Positions 23,270 to 37,240 are shown, counted from the stretch's first letter. The stretch is DNA of 64,000 bases from Ciona intestinalis (GCF_000224145.3 NC_020172.2:4555961-4619960); one strand, 5' to 3'. Notes: generated from the letters alone by a model not told the origin. Translations and numbers: made by a program.

Positions 23270-23460
23270 GGTAGGAAGGGGATAGATGGGACTCGTTTTA
23301 ATTTCATTTTCGCGTTTCATTTGGTAGTAAACAAAGAACATTTAAAGTATTATGAAACCGCATTCTCACGACTCTCACAGACCGTTGTTTAAATTTAAAA
23401 CACGATCAGAATATTTAGATATTAGGTGCTAAAGGTTTCCCGTCTTCCCCACCCTATACT
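23270..23460. repeat. MITE-A copy upstream of P450 gene 3
   Basis: Left end 'ggtaggaaggggatagatgg', internal block 'cacagaccgttgtttaaatt', right end 'tttcccgtcttccccaccct'. It is about 180 bp from the start codon of P450 gene 3. Confidence 0.75.
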
Positions 23461-23518
23461 ATATCCCGGGAAGATCATGTAACTTATTTAAAATGAAACA
23501 ACGCTAAAAAGTTTACGT

Positions 23519-23767
23519 TTAATGTGCTTTATTTCTTGAACTTAGTTTACATGTCATGTCTGAATTAATATTTTGGCAATGAAATACTTTACACAAAATT
23601 AAAGTTTGTTTTTTTACTGGTCGAAAATCATTGTACGTTAGAAGACTACAGCCATCTGTGACTTTGGCCTTCACGAAAACTGCTTCATTGGTGAGACTGT
23701 CACGATATGAACACAGGTTTATCTTCTTAAAAAGCTTCCACCCCGAACGATCAGTTACTTTCACCAT
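23519..23767 (-). CDS. orphan open frame, 82 codons, function unknown
   Basis: An ATG-started frame beginning MVKVTDRSGWKLFKK and containing NEAVFVKAKVTDGCSLLTY. Its composition looks like a folded protein rather than random AT-rich translation, and a possible splice donor follows the codons for NDFRP. The strand pattern faintly recalls the N-terminal head of XRCC4/XLF proteins. That is only an impression, and there is no room downstream for the rest of such a gene before P450 gene 3. It could be a lone exon, a small gene or a remnant. Confidence 0.25.
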   Translation of the reverse strand: MVKVTDRSGWKLFKKINLCSYRDSLTNEAVFVKAKVTDGCSLLTYNDFRPVKKQTLILCKVFHCQNINSDMTCKLSSRNKAH

Positions 23768-24224
23768 GTTATCTGATACTTAGAGTCCAACTAATGCATC
23801 GAAACCAAGATCCTCCGCATTTTGAGTTGTGCTACAGAAAATGTAAGCGAAATGAAACCCAAACTAGTGTGATGCACTAAGTATTTATAACGAGTAAAAA
23901 AACATGGCAATCGACCATGTTTAGATAACTTATTGACCATTTTTAAATCATTTCATAAAGCAAGCTCGATACTGTTCTGTTGTCTTTAATGTGCTAACTA
24001 TATCTAATCTAATGAATATTAATTATTAACCACATTTTTGGTATTATCTCCACAGTGAATGTCATGACGCTAAACTCATAACATGCGTGTAAATTATTGA
24101 CCGCATCTGTAGCCTTGATGGTCATGTGCAGTAGTTCTGGATAAATACATCTGACCTATATGCCGTTTATTACGTGTATATCACAGTGAAATATAGGATT
24201 CTGCAAAACTATATAACTCAGTCG

Positions 24225-24420
24225 ATCATTCAATGTAACTTGTTTTATCTTTGCGTGGCCGAAAACCGACAATCGTTATAACACGGGTAATCTGTTGCAT
24301 AGCCTACACCTCGTGCCAGCTAACGAGTTACCACGAATGCAACTTTGTGGTTGATTGTTGTTTTCTGTATGGTTGACAATTTAGACAACCCGTTAATGAC
24401 TACTGGGTTGGAGAAGTATG
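24225..24420 (-). repeat. SINE copy
   Basis: Good copy in minus orientation: tcaatgtaacttgttttatc, aatcgttataacacgggtaa, ccagctaacgagttaccacg and ttagacaacccgttaatgac. Confidence 0.65.
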
Positions 24421-25190
24421 AAACTTAAATTGACGCTTACTTTGATAGAATCTGTTTTCCTCTTTCATAATCTGTTTTCATTTTAATAAATTTCTCTTTC
24501 CCTTCTCGGAAGATTTTCGTTTTATTTCCACAAAAGAATGTTGGGCATTAAGTTGACTTTCGATGATTGCTGCCCACTTACCCAGCAACGCAGCCCAGGA
24601 ACAAGGAGGGAAAGAACAGGTTCGTACAGTATTTGGCAAAGTTAGGTTTAAAAAGAGAGAAAAGCAAGAGTCTCAATTGAAATGTACAATTAAAATAGAA
24701 AACAAAAAAGGAAACATGGGTACTTCGAAATGTGCAAAAATGTAACTATTTTAAAACCCCAACACGCAAGATGCGATTTTAAACAAAAACGAACCTTTTT
24801 GAAAAGTTTTCTGTGCCATGGTAACAGAATTTTACCAAAAAAATAATACTTTATAACTTTAAGCAGCAGTTAGCTGAAGTTGACATTGGATCTCCAGACT
24901 CACACAGATTCATATATGACTTTTTGTGTAGAATTAAGGAACAAATATAAGAGAAGCAAGCATGAATGAAACTTTGCTGCACAGTTGTCATCTTAAAATA
25001 ACTAAAAAATAAAACATTATTTTAATTTTTTTGCAGACATATTTTTGTGTGGTTTAATGTGTGGTCCAAATAGTTAACGAAACAGAAAACAACAATGTAA
25101 AAGTGGTAGCTTAATAAAAAATATTTCAACAACTTTTGTTTTACCGGACAACAAACAAAAAAAATGTAAAGAACCTCTTACCTGCATGTG

Positions 25191-28100
25191 TTAAACATCG
25201 CTTTGTCTAAAAGTTGTTGATTTTTGTGAAATTAAGTTTAACTTGGCTTGGTTTGCAAGTGCTGCTTGCATGGACCTTGTGTTACGTACCATGGGTTCTG
25301 TCTCACTGTCACTTTCCTATTTTAAGATATTAAATGGTAAATTATAGATAGATATGTTAGACCTTGAATGAACACCTTGTAGGTTTTATAGTTTATGTAA
25401 CTTTGTGGGTTATTTTTTTTTATTAGCCTAAAAATTGTGGCAACCCATTAGTAACCACTTGGTTGAAGTAATGACAGTTAAGTGTCTTGTCTGTGGACAC
25501 ATACGCCCATATTGGTAGCAGCATCGAGTTTCAAACTCGGTACCCTTTGGCAACGATCAGGGCATTGTAACCACTTACCCACCAGACACATTAAAACATA
25601 ATTGTCGTATTTTACCTTTTCTGAGGCAGTGGTCGTAATAACTGTCGAGTCATCATCAGAAGAATCTTCTGCTGAGTCATCAGAGTGGATCATGTTAGTT
25701 CGTGCAAGTTCTTGCATATGTTGTAAACTTTTACCTTTATATGAAGAATTTAAACTTAAATAACATGGGTCAATGCAACACAAACTTAAATAACATGGGT
25801 CAATGCAACACAAACTTAAATAACATGGGTTAATGCAACACACTGTCACTCCAACATCATTTTAACCCAAAGATATTAGAACTGTAGAAAAAAAAAGTTT
25901 TAGGGGGGAAATTTGAACAATAGTAATAAACTCTGGAATCTGACTCTAATCTGGTGTTCATGGAGTTCAGATGCAAACAGTTAAATAAAGTTAATAAATC
26001 CAAAAAATCAGAATATTATACCTCACCCTTAAATAAACAACAAAAAATGAATATTAAAAAAAAAGGTATTAACAGTTAAACAATGTTAACAAACGCAAAA
26101 AAAAACAGATACATATTCAACTTTTCTTAAAAAAAAAAAAATTATAATAAAAACAGTTAACGATTAAACAATGACAACGTTAACAACACCAAAAGTAAAT
26201 TATTTAAAACATTACCTTTACTTGTTGATTGGAACTTGCTTGCAGGTCGTATAAATCGATTGTTAGCTTCTGTGTTGGTTGGTGTAGCAACATGTGTGCT
26301 TACTACTATTGACTGTGATGAGAAGTTATGTTGGAATGAGGATAATGAATGTAAAAGTACTGAGGTGGCTAAGTTAATAAATATTTGTATATTCATTAAG
26401 CCCAGGGATAAAAAATATATTTGATTTTTTTTTTAAATAATGTATTACACAGTGTATGTGAATTACTAAATTTGATTTTAAATTACTGGTGCCCCTTATA
26501 ATATGAAAGTAAATTTATTCACATTCAAGTGACATAGTGGCCTCAGTAACACAATCAGGGATGAGAATGGAGTTTGTTCTAGTTGGAAATGCTTGCAGCT
26601 GGTTCTGGGAGCCGTTAAACACGTCAGAAATGAAGGTTATAATAGGACAATGACCTTTTTGACAAAAAAAACATAAATCCCCTAATCTGTAGAACATTCT
26701 CATCCCTGCATTGCTGCATACTTCATAGTGTTCATACTAACTACACAGTTATATATTCCACATACTATACCAATATGTACACTATACAGTTACTAAAGTT
26801 ATATATTCTACACAATAACCACCTTATTCATCTGCCATGAACAAGTAGAAGGATTGAACGCAAACGATGGATTTGTTTTCTGGTTGAACAAACTACTTGT
26901 TGTAAGATTTCTATGAACGGTAGTTACGGAGGTCGAGGGTTCAACACTAGGTGGGGAAGTTTGGAATTAGTCTTGTTTTATTTTTTTGGCAAATCATATT
27001 TAACAAAGTTTAATTCATCATTATTCATCAAGTACAAATGCAACAGCTATCAAAGGTAGAATAAACACAGATTTTCTCCAAATAAAAAAAATGTAAAAAG
27101 AGAAAAAAAAATTAAAAATAAGAAAGTAAATTAAAAAAATAAAAAATAGAAACCAAATAACATAAAAACGACTCACTTGACACTGTAGGGAGAGACTCCA
27201 AACACGGGAGACGTCGTGTTAGCTTTCACGAGCATAGAGGTGGATGATGCAGATGATTGTGGAGGATCAGATTTATTCTCATGAAATTTGATCCCAGACT
27301 GCCCAGTATCGAGGTCCTCCGGACACCATCTCTTGTTCGGTTTGCAAATATCCACCTCGGAGTCAGAGGAGCAACCGCTACTAATGCTTCTTTTCTTCTT
27401 GGACTTTTTGGAGGACTTTTTAGGTTCATCGGAGTCCTCGGAGCCAGAGTCATCCTCTTCGCTCTCGTGATCTTCATCTTCCTCATTAGAGGAGGGAGAT
27501 CGGTTGAACTCCTTCTTTATAACATCCGCATCAACCTAGAGGAAACAGAATTATTTTTTTTAATTTGCAAACCTAGAAGCCGACACGTTTATTTCAATTT
27601 TTGGTAAACACAGTTGTTGTAAAAATATAAGTAGAAAAAATATTCATACTAATACAGAGTAATTTGCCATTCACACATTGTTTTTAAATGATGTATATAA
27701 TTGATTAAACAATCTAGTACCTATAGCACAAAATAAATCCTACTATTATTATTCAACACCGGTATTGACAAAGAAATATCCCATTTTTTATTAAATTAAG
27801 CAATAAAATCTAAGAATTCTGGAACATTCCATTTTTTGTTGAAATATGTTCCCACCTTCAAAGAAATTGCTGAACCAGCAGTTTTGATCTTAAGTATGAT
27901 CTTCCCTTTAACTCCCTGGTTAACTGAGTTAAGCGTTACTTTAGAGGTGGATCGTGTTTCTCGGTGTACAACAGGTGCTGTCTGCAATAGTTTTTAAGTA
28001 GTGTTAAAAAAAGACTAAACTTTATGCCAGTAGATAAAATTAATCCAGTTTTAAAACATGTATTTTTAAATGTAGTTAGGAAGTTGCCTGCAATGGTGGT

Positions 28101-31100
28101 TGAATAATGTTAAAACATGTAATTTCACACAACCAGTACACAACAGCCTAACAGGACCAAACAAGATTACAACATGGTTGCACTTGCACAAAATAGCAGC
28201 GTTGAAAAAATGTTGAAACAGGCTACATTTTATGCCTATAAATACTATAATGTGTTACACTATAGGCTAAACCTCATTCTCTATACCTCACCTTGAGTGC
28301 AGGTGTGATGATATGTCCAGGCCCCACTACAGTGTGGTTATGTAATGCACTAGATTTTGCCACTGATACAACTTTCGCCGTGGTAGCCCTTACCCCATGC
28401 GGGGTGCCGGGGTGACTCACCCACTGAACCCTTTCGAGGGGTAAGGTGGCGTTCACCCTTACGTACCCCGGGGTAGTGGGTCGCACCTGGGTAGCTGTGA
28501 TGGGGGTCGAGGTCTTATTGCATGGTTCAGTGACCACAGGGAAGTAGACGGGGAATGTAGTTGCGGAGAATATGTGCGAACGTGTGTTGGCTACCACTCC
28601 GTGTGGTTGGGTGGATAGTAACGTGGGTCTGTGGGGTTAAATTATCATTAGAAATGTATTATAATACTATAACACACTATTTTTGGGCGATTATATGCTT
28701 ATAAAAAATTTTTAACATTCATATGCTACTATGAAACAGTCTATTCAAACAGTAATATATATAGTATAAAACAGAACTTTGAGACAATTATGTTATTCTC
28801 CTTCTGCTATAAAAATCTAAATACTAAATAGGTATGTTATTGTTGACGATATTGCATTTTTTAAAACACCACCAGGATATTTGGATATTCTGTGCTAAGG
28901 GAGGCTCATCTTTCACCAACCAACTATATAATTTTTTTTATCCCAAACATTGGCACCTTGTGTTGCTTGCTGCAGCTGCTTTCCTCGCTTTCATCTGAGC
29001 TTTGATTTCAGCGAGGGTTCGTGTCTTCTTGGCTGGTGAGGGGGAGTTAGGGGTGGGCCATCTTGTATGGGGGGTAGATGGGTAAGAGAAATTGGGTGGG
29101 GTGATGGAGTGACAACGTTTTGTACCTGGAGATGTTGAGGAATACAATGGAAATGAATAAATTGACACTAGCTTTAAAAAGTTCTATGGCAGCAACTATG
29201 TTCTAATAAGTTTATATATTTGTCATTTATATTTACCACCTGGGTTCTATACTGAAACATGTCTGTTACTACACATGCAAGTGCACACTGACTTTCCAAA
29301 CACCCTGTTGTACTATACTATTATTTAATACAGTTACAAATGTAAAATACCTGTAACAGTTAGTTTTCCAGGAGCAACGGGAGAAGCAACAATGCTGACA
29401 TGAGAAGTTGTGGTTAATGTGTGCGATGTTGCGTTTAGTTGTTCAAATATATTCCTCTGTGGAGTGGTGGAGTTCGTTTTATGAACATCTGTCTTTAAGT
29501 GATGCGCAGATGTTGTGGGTTTGACAATTATTGACACGGGTGATGCTATCCGAGTGGTTTGGGGAAGGGTATATATGGTTGTGGATATAGATGTGGTGTT
29601 GGAGGTGGAGAAAGTTAATCTAGATGTGAGATTTGAATGGGGAATGTTCATATGCGGGTTTTGGGTTTCTGGTTTGAGCAGCGATTGGCAGGATGACTGG
29701 TTGAGTCGGCTGACTTGTGTCGTTTGTGCTGTAGAGGTGTGGATGGAGACTGCTACTGAGGTAAGAGCTGTTGGTTTCGGGGGCATAGTTTTATGAGCAG
29801 TTTGAATTGGAGATGAAGTGATTCGGTCTGTAGTGTTTGTTTCCGCAGAAGACACAGAGAGGGGACTCGGGACTTGGCAGATCCCGGTCGCGAGGCTTGC
29901 TTTGCTGGTGAACGATTCTGGGGTTAAAGGCCGAGCACAAAGACTGAGGACTCGTTCAGTTTCAGGGAGGGGCACGAACCCGCTGTTCGTCATGCGCGCT
30001 GCCGGGCGGACTGCTGTGTCGGAGAACACAGATCGTGTGGAGGATGATGTGGCAGATGAAGTTGTTGGAGCGGTGATGAAGGACATCACGTTTGATCCCT
30101 GGATCAATGGATGGGAGGTTTAGGTAAAGTTAAATATTAAATTATGATCTGAAATTCTGAGTTTTTTTTATTTAAAAAAAAATTAATAAAGATGTCCATT
30201 TGGTAGTAAACATAGAGCATTCAAAGAATTATAAAAATCCCCACGATTTCCATGAACCATTACTGTTTTTGGATATTATGTGCTAAAGGTTCCCCATCCT
30301 ACCCCGCAGTATTATTATACTAATAAAGAAGTAATAAAGAATGTTTTAAATTTACCTTCACTGTTGCAGAGATATCTGTGTTTAAACTTGTGATGGTTGA
30401 ACTTACAAAGTTACCTCGTGGTTTTAACACAAGTGTGGTGTTAGATCTACTTGTTGCAACTATAGCTGTGAAAAACGGAGAAGCATAAACAAAAATTCAT
30501 AATTTTTTAACAGCTTATCTAAGATGAAAAATGCAGTGTTTTTTCGACGTTCCGCCTTCCATCTGGCAAGAATTATTGATGAAATGTCAGAAGTATACGA
30601 ACAGTTTGGGGTAATGGTTGCAGGTTCAATCATGACCTAAATGCTAGAACCCAAGGCGTGTCATGCTATAGGACCTCACCCATTTATATATATATTAGAA
30701 AATGTAGATACAGAAACATTAAATGGAGTACATCATATGTAGCAAGCAAGTTAGATTAGTGTGCTGTGGATAATATTTGCCACAAAATAGATTCCATGCA
30801 AGATCATTGTTATTACTTACTATTTAGTGAATTCAGTTTATCGTGGTTGACGGTTTGATCAACTTTTGCCGCATCTTTCTTCTTGTTCTAAAAAACTGAT
30901 TTTAAACTCCATGTGCAAAATAAGTACTAAAATACCTAATATAAAGAAAAGGCTTCACCCTTCAATACAATACTTTGAATGCTATTGTTTTATAGTACAT
31001 TACCTATTTTTTGGGAATTAGCTTTAATATTTTTTAATACTACATTTTTCGGGGGGAACAAATTTTTTTTAATTTTATTTGTATTGTAGACATATATATA

Positions 31101-34100
31101 TATTAATTTTTCGGATATAACTTATTTATTTACCCTCTGCCAAGTAGTAGTGGTGTACGAATGATCATCGATGGCTGATCCGCTGTCCGATCTTCGTCGA
31201 ACATCCAGGACTTTCTGCTCCGTTTCCTCTTCCTCCTCTATGGAGTCATCACTACATCTATTGTTCATCCCATCCACACAGTTCTGGTGACGAGCGAGAT
31301 TTGAGAGAGATAACGCACCGGATGGCTTCATTACTAGAGAAGATATGACGGTCGGTTTTTCATTTCGCGCCAAAGCGTTCTGCATGAGCAGTTTCGAGTT
31401 ACGGTTCATCGGCAGCGTTCGTTTCGCACCGGCTGGTGTTGCTACTTTGCATTGACGGAGTTTTGCAAGGCGCGAGTTCGCGAGTTTAGTACGAGCCAGA
31501 CGCTCGGCAAAACTGTTCCTGTTCTTTTTGTACAAGTTTGAGGCAGCAATGCTCCTTGGACTCGTTTGATTGTGGATTTGTCGAGTGACTGGAACCCGTG
31601 CAAACTGTGTCGGGTCTTCATCTGCCGAATCTGTGTCCGATGTTGCAGGGTTCGGTCGCTGAGCTTCAGGTCTTAAATGAAGAAACTGTGCGAGCTGGGC
31701 CTCCATGCCAAGATCACGAACTTGGTGGCCCATCTCCGCTAAATTCTGGCTGCGGCTTCGTAACCTCTTAGTTGACACTTGTCGCTGGCCGTAATACTCT
31801 TCAAAGAACTTTTCTTTCCACGGGTCTATTTTACTTCTCTCCTTCGCGATCTCTTGCACAATCCTCGACTGCGTCTCCCTGGTGAACTCACCATCAGATA
31901 ATCTCTCCCTCCATTCCTATGGGAAGAAAGGGGGGTTAAACTATTTTACATTTTTTTACTAAAAAATATATGCTAAGCATCTACAATGGTGTAACTGTAT
32001 TTTAAAAAAAACAGTTACCAAGAAACTTCAATTTTTAGCATAACAATTCCCTTTCCTATAGTATAGAAAGAATTAAAAATCCACAACCACAAAATTTTAC
32101 TTTAAATTAAAGTTCAAAAAAACCCGACAAATCATTTTTAGGACAAATAACTTACTCTCCACCCAACACCCACCTGCACAGCTTGTGTGAAGAACTCATT
32201 GGTGAGAGCAGTTTTCGACGGAACGACAACTTTTCTATCCTCCCCATTCGAAGTGTCGATTGTTTTATCACAATCAGGTAGTAGCATGGTAAGTTTGTAA
32301 CGATACGATGCAGGTAACATGGCGAAAGTTTCACGATTAATTAAGTCCTGTGATAAATAAATACCTTACTTTCATGATAAAGAATATTTCCTTGCAGTGT
32401 TGCTACCATGCATTTTATATTTGTATTTTGGCCTCTGGCAACAATTTTGCTAACCGACTTTTAAACTCCAACATTTTAAAATAACTTATTGTGACATGCC
32501 TTGTCTAAATTATCAGCCATACAGAAAATAAAACATCCACAATTACAGACATGGTAACTCCTAACTCATAACTAAATGTATTTAAAACAGAGTTTCAAAC
32601 ATGTTTTGATGCATCCCGTAACTCCAACTCAGTAACTCAAAAGTTTCCCCAAAAGTAACTTCAAAACAACCCATCACTCTGTTGTATCTTATGTATAACA
32701 TCTCAGAACTTTAACCAAATGCATTAAAAACCACCACCTACCCTCATATTTGCATGTACGAGTATACTGCTTGGTGTTTCGAGGTCAAAGGTTGAATTTG
32801 GTTTATTCCTAGCAACAATATTCTCAGCGTTCTGTCCCTGTCTCGTAGTGAGCGAATTTGTTCTTGATATTACAACGTTGTTGGCGGGTTTGAAATCATT
32901 GGAGCGTAAAGAGGCCCTCTGCATCGGGGAGGAGTGTCGTCGAGAAGCTGCATGGATATCTTATATATATTACATGTAATCATCTGCGTGGGTTTAACAA
33001 GAAAATGATAATTTTTATCGTGAAATATTACAGAACTACATGAAAATATTTATAGAAAGATATCTCATAGGCTAATTAAATTATTCGTCTGCATACATTT
33101 TATAAGAAAAAAATTCATCTTTAATAAAGTTTGGTGACATATTTACACTATTAATATTTATACACAGTAAAATAATTATAATTTTTTAGTAAATCTAGTT
33201 GGTACTTACCTATCGTTGAAGTTCGTTGATAACTAGGGTTCGAAAATGGCTGAAACATAAAGGATAGGTTAGAAAAATAATATTTTAATGATCTTTCAAC
33301 GGCTTATCTGGTATGAAAAAAAGTTACGTTTTTCATACCAGATAAGGCCCCGAAAAATTTTTACATTATGCCTGGTAGCAGAAGTAACAGAAATACATTT
33401 TAACTTAACAGCTCACATAGAGGTTTCACTTACGCTCGATGTTTTCTTGTTTGCGTCAACCGGTAATGGACGACCTTGTATTGAATACGTGTGGTTCTCC
33501 CTTGTAGTTATATCACTTGGTGGGGCTGGTGAGTCACTTACTGATGGTGATTCTGTATTGGAAATTTAATTTATCAAGACAGTTGTAGACTTGTAGTATA
33601 AAAAATAAAATATAAGTAGTTAACCAGTCGTAGGTCTTAAAATAAAAAGCAAATATGGGAGTGTTATATAACAGGGCTTACCAAACTTTTTTGCTAATAC
33701 CAGACTTTTCACAGTTTATTTAATTCTAGAGCTAGTCATGTATACATAGAATATACAGCTCAGTTACGAATATTTTTCGTACAATTTACCAGATTTAACC
33801 TAGTTCGAAATAACTGCCTGAAAAGCACAATATACGTAGTACTATTGTGTAAAATTAGTAAACTCTCTGCGACATAGTTTATACGACCGCTGAAGTTTGC
33901 TGCAACTCACAGTTTGGGAAACCCTGTTCCATCATACTGTAGTAGTATCATGGTTTAACTAGTTTACCTGAATCTGTTGTTTTAACCTCAGAAGAATCAT
34001 CTTGACTGTTGTTCAAGTTCGTTTCAAGTGCGTTGCTTTTTAACCATGATTCCTGTGACAAACATATATGCAGATGATGTACGATCATGATAACTTAAAT

Positions 34101-35182
34101 GTGTGAATATGAGTCATATTGTCATACTATGGCTATGCAAGAAATGTGTCACATAAGAACATAAACACAATACAAAGAGAGTTGTTCTACAGTATGTAAA
34201 CATAATTTGATACTGACTACTAACAGGATTGTATAATGAGAAACTAACCAAAGTCAGTTTGCAGATGTAACAAACAAAAACTTCCAATAAAATTAAGATA
34301 AATTAAGATTACTCTCAAAGTAACATACACGGTACCTTGTAAGCTGGCACAAGGTGTACGAAAGAAAACACCTGTGTTATAATACTGCCATTTTCCGCCA
34401 CGCGAGGATGAAGCATGCTACTTTTATTCAAATTACCTTGAGTTTCATTCATTCAAATTACCTTGAGTGCGTAAACTCCATTCCTTCCCTGAACTCGATA
34501 GAAAGGACAGTTTGGAAGTTGTGCGTGATGGTTAAGCATGGTGGTTAATACATTCTCAGCAGCTCTGTGGCAAATAAAAAAAGATAATTTTGTTAAAAAA
34601 ATTTAGAATAAAGAAAACGTGACCTGCAGTACACAAGTGGTTAATAAAAAAGTGGCGGCCAGCAGCATGTCTCCCACCATGTAGGACTAAATAAGTAAAA
34701 TGCATTGATACAACATTGCAAATTAGAAAGTTAAGATGTCATAACTTTTATTCATTAAACACTTTGTGTATAATATATGTATGCTACCAAAATCAGGATT
34801 TATATGAAATGTTTGGCTAATCTGACATACTTGTTCATTGAGATGTCCTTTAACTTTTCATTGTAGATTGTGTGTAAGATCGGTCGTATTCCAAGCATTC
34901 TTGTCGGACTTTGCTGGATTGCCTGTAGAAGTAGAAATCAGTAAAGATAAAGCAATTGCCTACACTACTGACACATGCAAATACTGAACATGCTAGTTCA
35001 AAAAACAGCACAATAAATGTGTGAAATGGCAGGTTCAGTTTAAAAATGTTGTTATCCAGCCTGCAGAGTATGTTTTGGTTGTATAGTCGCTATTTCACGA
35101 AATTTACATTACTAACCAAGGTTGCAGCCTCAGCCCAAGTTCTGTCTTTTCTCCTTCGTTTCTTTACTTGGTTGTTTTTCAT
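25191..35182 (-). CDS. ASXL / Additional sex combs homologue
   Basis: ASXL proteins bind and activate the BAP1 deubiquitinase (PR-DUB) that removes ubiquitin from histone H2A. About 20 exons encode some 1,300 residues. The first three coding exons (near 35182-35117, 34925-34830, 34565-34463) give a HARE-HTH domain: [10 protein letters not shown], then [19 protein letters not shown], then [17 protein letters not shown]. Exons near 32345-32175 and 31917-31132 give the DEUBAD/ASXH domain: [18 protein letters not shown], the NEF motif in [24 protein letters not shown] and [12 protein letters not shown]. Downstream is a long Ser/Thr-rich tail (29334-30097), a [19 protein letters not shown] helix (28938-29130) and an acidic/serine block (27180-27535). 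The last exons, in phase, end RQSDV* at 25191. I see no C-terminal PHD finger, which the family usually has. Exon joins in the 3' third are less certain than in the N-terminal third. Confidence 0.85.
25360..25592 (-). repeat. SINE copy with tRNA-like head, ASXL intron
   Basis: Read on the minus strand, it starts with 'taagtggttacaatgccctg' (A-box-like) and 'ccgagtttgaaactcgatgc' (B-box-like), followed by the usual body and 'acccacaaagttacataaac'. This is one of the copies showing that the family is tRNA-derived. Confidence 0.65.
25752..25850. repeat. 30-bp minisatellite in ASXL intron
   Basis: Three nearly perfect copies of a 30-bp unit containing 'aacttaaataacatgggtca', lying just before a splice acceptor of the minus-strand gene (exon start about 25734). 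Confidence 0.85.
30190..30310. repeat. truncated MITE-A in ASXL intron
   Basis: Internal 'tttggtagtaaacatagagc', then 'ttcaaagaattataaaaat' and the right end 'aaaggttccccatcctaccc'. Confidence 0.6.
33290..33390. repeat. MITE-C hairpin in ASXL intron
   Basis: Compact inverted repeat. 'cttatctggtatgaaaaa' is followed within 20 bases by 'tttttcataccagataag', its exact complement, and then by 'attatgcctggtagcagaag'. Confidence 0.7.
34325..34445 (+). repeat. SINE 3' fragment in ASXL intron
   Basis: Contains 'ttgtaagctggcacaaggtg', 'aacacctgtgttataatact' and 'ttttccgccacgcgaggatg', then a diverged tail with ttcattcattca. Confidence 0.6.
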
Positions 35183-35835
35183 TTTCACGGCTTAACTTGA
35201 GTTAGATGAGGAATCACTGGTCTGCTAAAAGCAGTATAGCAAGCCTTATGTTGTCACCGTGTGCTAGAGACTTAGCTTCTTGGCAAGCATGCCAGCTGCT
35301 GGAATAAATTTGTTATCTATTTTAATTATAAACAAAGTATAAACAAAACAAGAACCAAAGAATAAGCTTTAATATCAGTAACATAAACAAACAAGTCAAC
35401 AACATTTTGATCTTACCTATTCTTCTTTTACAGCATACGTTTATCAGTTCAGTTCACTATAATTTTGTGCTCGCGTCAATTAATAGATATTCCTTAAGCT
35501 CAAACCGAAAAAACTTCAATTTTACTCAAGTTCACGCAATATATTTTAAAAATAAAAAAATATAGAATCTTTCTTCGTCAAATTTTGAATGGACAATTCG
35601 ACATGCATTTTAAGAAACTATACATAGTCACAACTTCTTAATTTAAATAATAATTAAAGTAAAAGTGATAAAACTGTTTCAACTTTCCCATACAGTAGTA
35701 TGTGAAGGTATTTATTATGGTATTTATACTTTCTTACGACATTGCACAAGTTGTTGGGTGTACAATCGTGGTACCATAAGGATAAATTTACAAACAAATA
35801 GATAAGGATAAATTTACAAACAAGTAGAAAACATG

Positions 35836-36599
<764 letters not shown>

Positions 36600-37056
36600 T
36601 TAACATAAATACAAAAGTGTTAAAGTATTAATTTAATACTTGTATCTGTTTTAGCGCAAAATCTGTGTTAAAAGTAAATACGTTTCAAGCCGAAAAAGCC
36701 GAATATTTTCAGATTTGCCCTCGCTGAAATTTTCAACAACAGTTCGCAGTCGACAACGTAAGAGGAGGGTGGTCAAATTTTGTGTTCATAACATCTGCAA
36801 TGTTTGTTATGATGAAGGTATTTTGGTAATAATAGTAACAATATGAACGTATCAGCATTGTACAATTTAAATTATTACGTCCCGGTAATTTAGTTGAAGT
36901 ATTGGTGAATCTTTAATGGTTGACACTTGATAAAATCCGTAGTGTATATGGCCCGACCATTACAACTTACGAATCATTTTGTTCATATTTATATAACAGA
37001 AAACAACGTCAGGGTGATATTACAATATATTGTAATCTAGTGCAAGTTGTATCTAG

Positions 37057-37240
37057 ACTAGAGTGGGGTAAGACGGGTCAACTTTAGCACATAATATCCC
37101 AATCGTGTTTTAAACAATTAACAATGGTCTGTGGAAGTCGTAAAGATACAGTTTTTAATTTTTTGAATGTTCTTTGTTTATTACCAAATGGGACAAGAAA
37201 ATAAAACGAAAAGGTGTTCCATCTCCCCCCCACCCCACTA
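37057..37240. repeat. MITE-A copy upstream of the Kelch gene
   Basis: Left end 'actagagtggggtaagacgg', internal 'tttaaacaattaacaatgg', right end 'aaaaggtgttccatctcccc'. It is about 170 bp before the Kelch start codon. Confidence 0.8.

Larger units (their letters stand above)
23092..25190. other. spacer between P450 gene 3 and ASXL
   Basis: Holds the P450 gene 3 promoter side, a MITE-A, one orphan open frame (23519-23767), a SINE (24225-24420) and the presumed 3' UTR of the ASXL gene. A plus-strand frame at 24563-24745 is lysine-rich and shows no domain. Nothing else was recognised. Confidence 0.5.

Noticed and set aside
25700-25850. CRISPR-like direct repeats (30-bp units)
   Set aside because: Units are contiguous with no unique spacers, and the context is a eukaryotic intron; it is a minisatellite.
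27257-27607. Plus-strand frame of 116 codons, leucine- and phenylalanine-rich
   Set aside because: Complement of the acidic/serine-rich ASXL exon; no motif of its own.
29515-30123. Plus-strand open frames of 93 and 101 codons
   Set aside because: They lie antisense to the large Ser/Thr-rich ASXL exon; the minus-strand reading has the longer frame, splice sites and family context.
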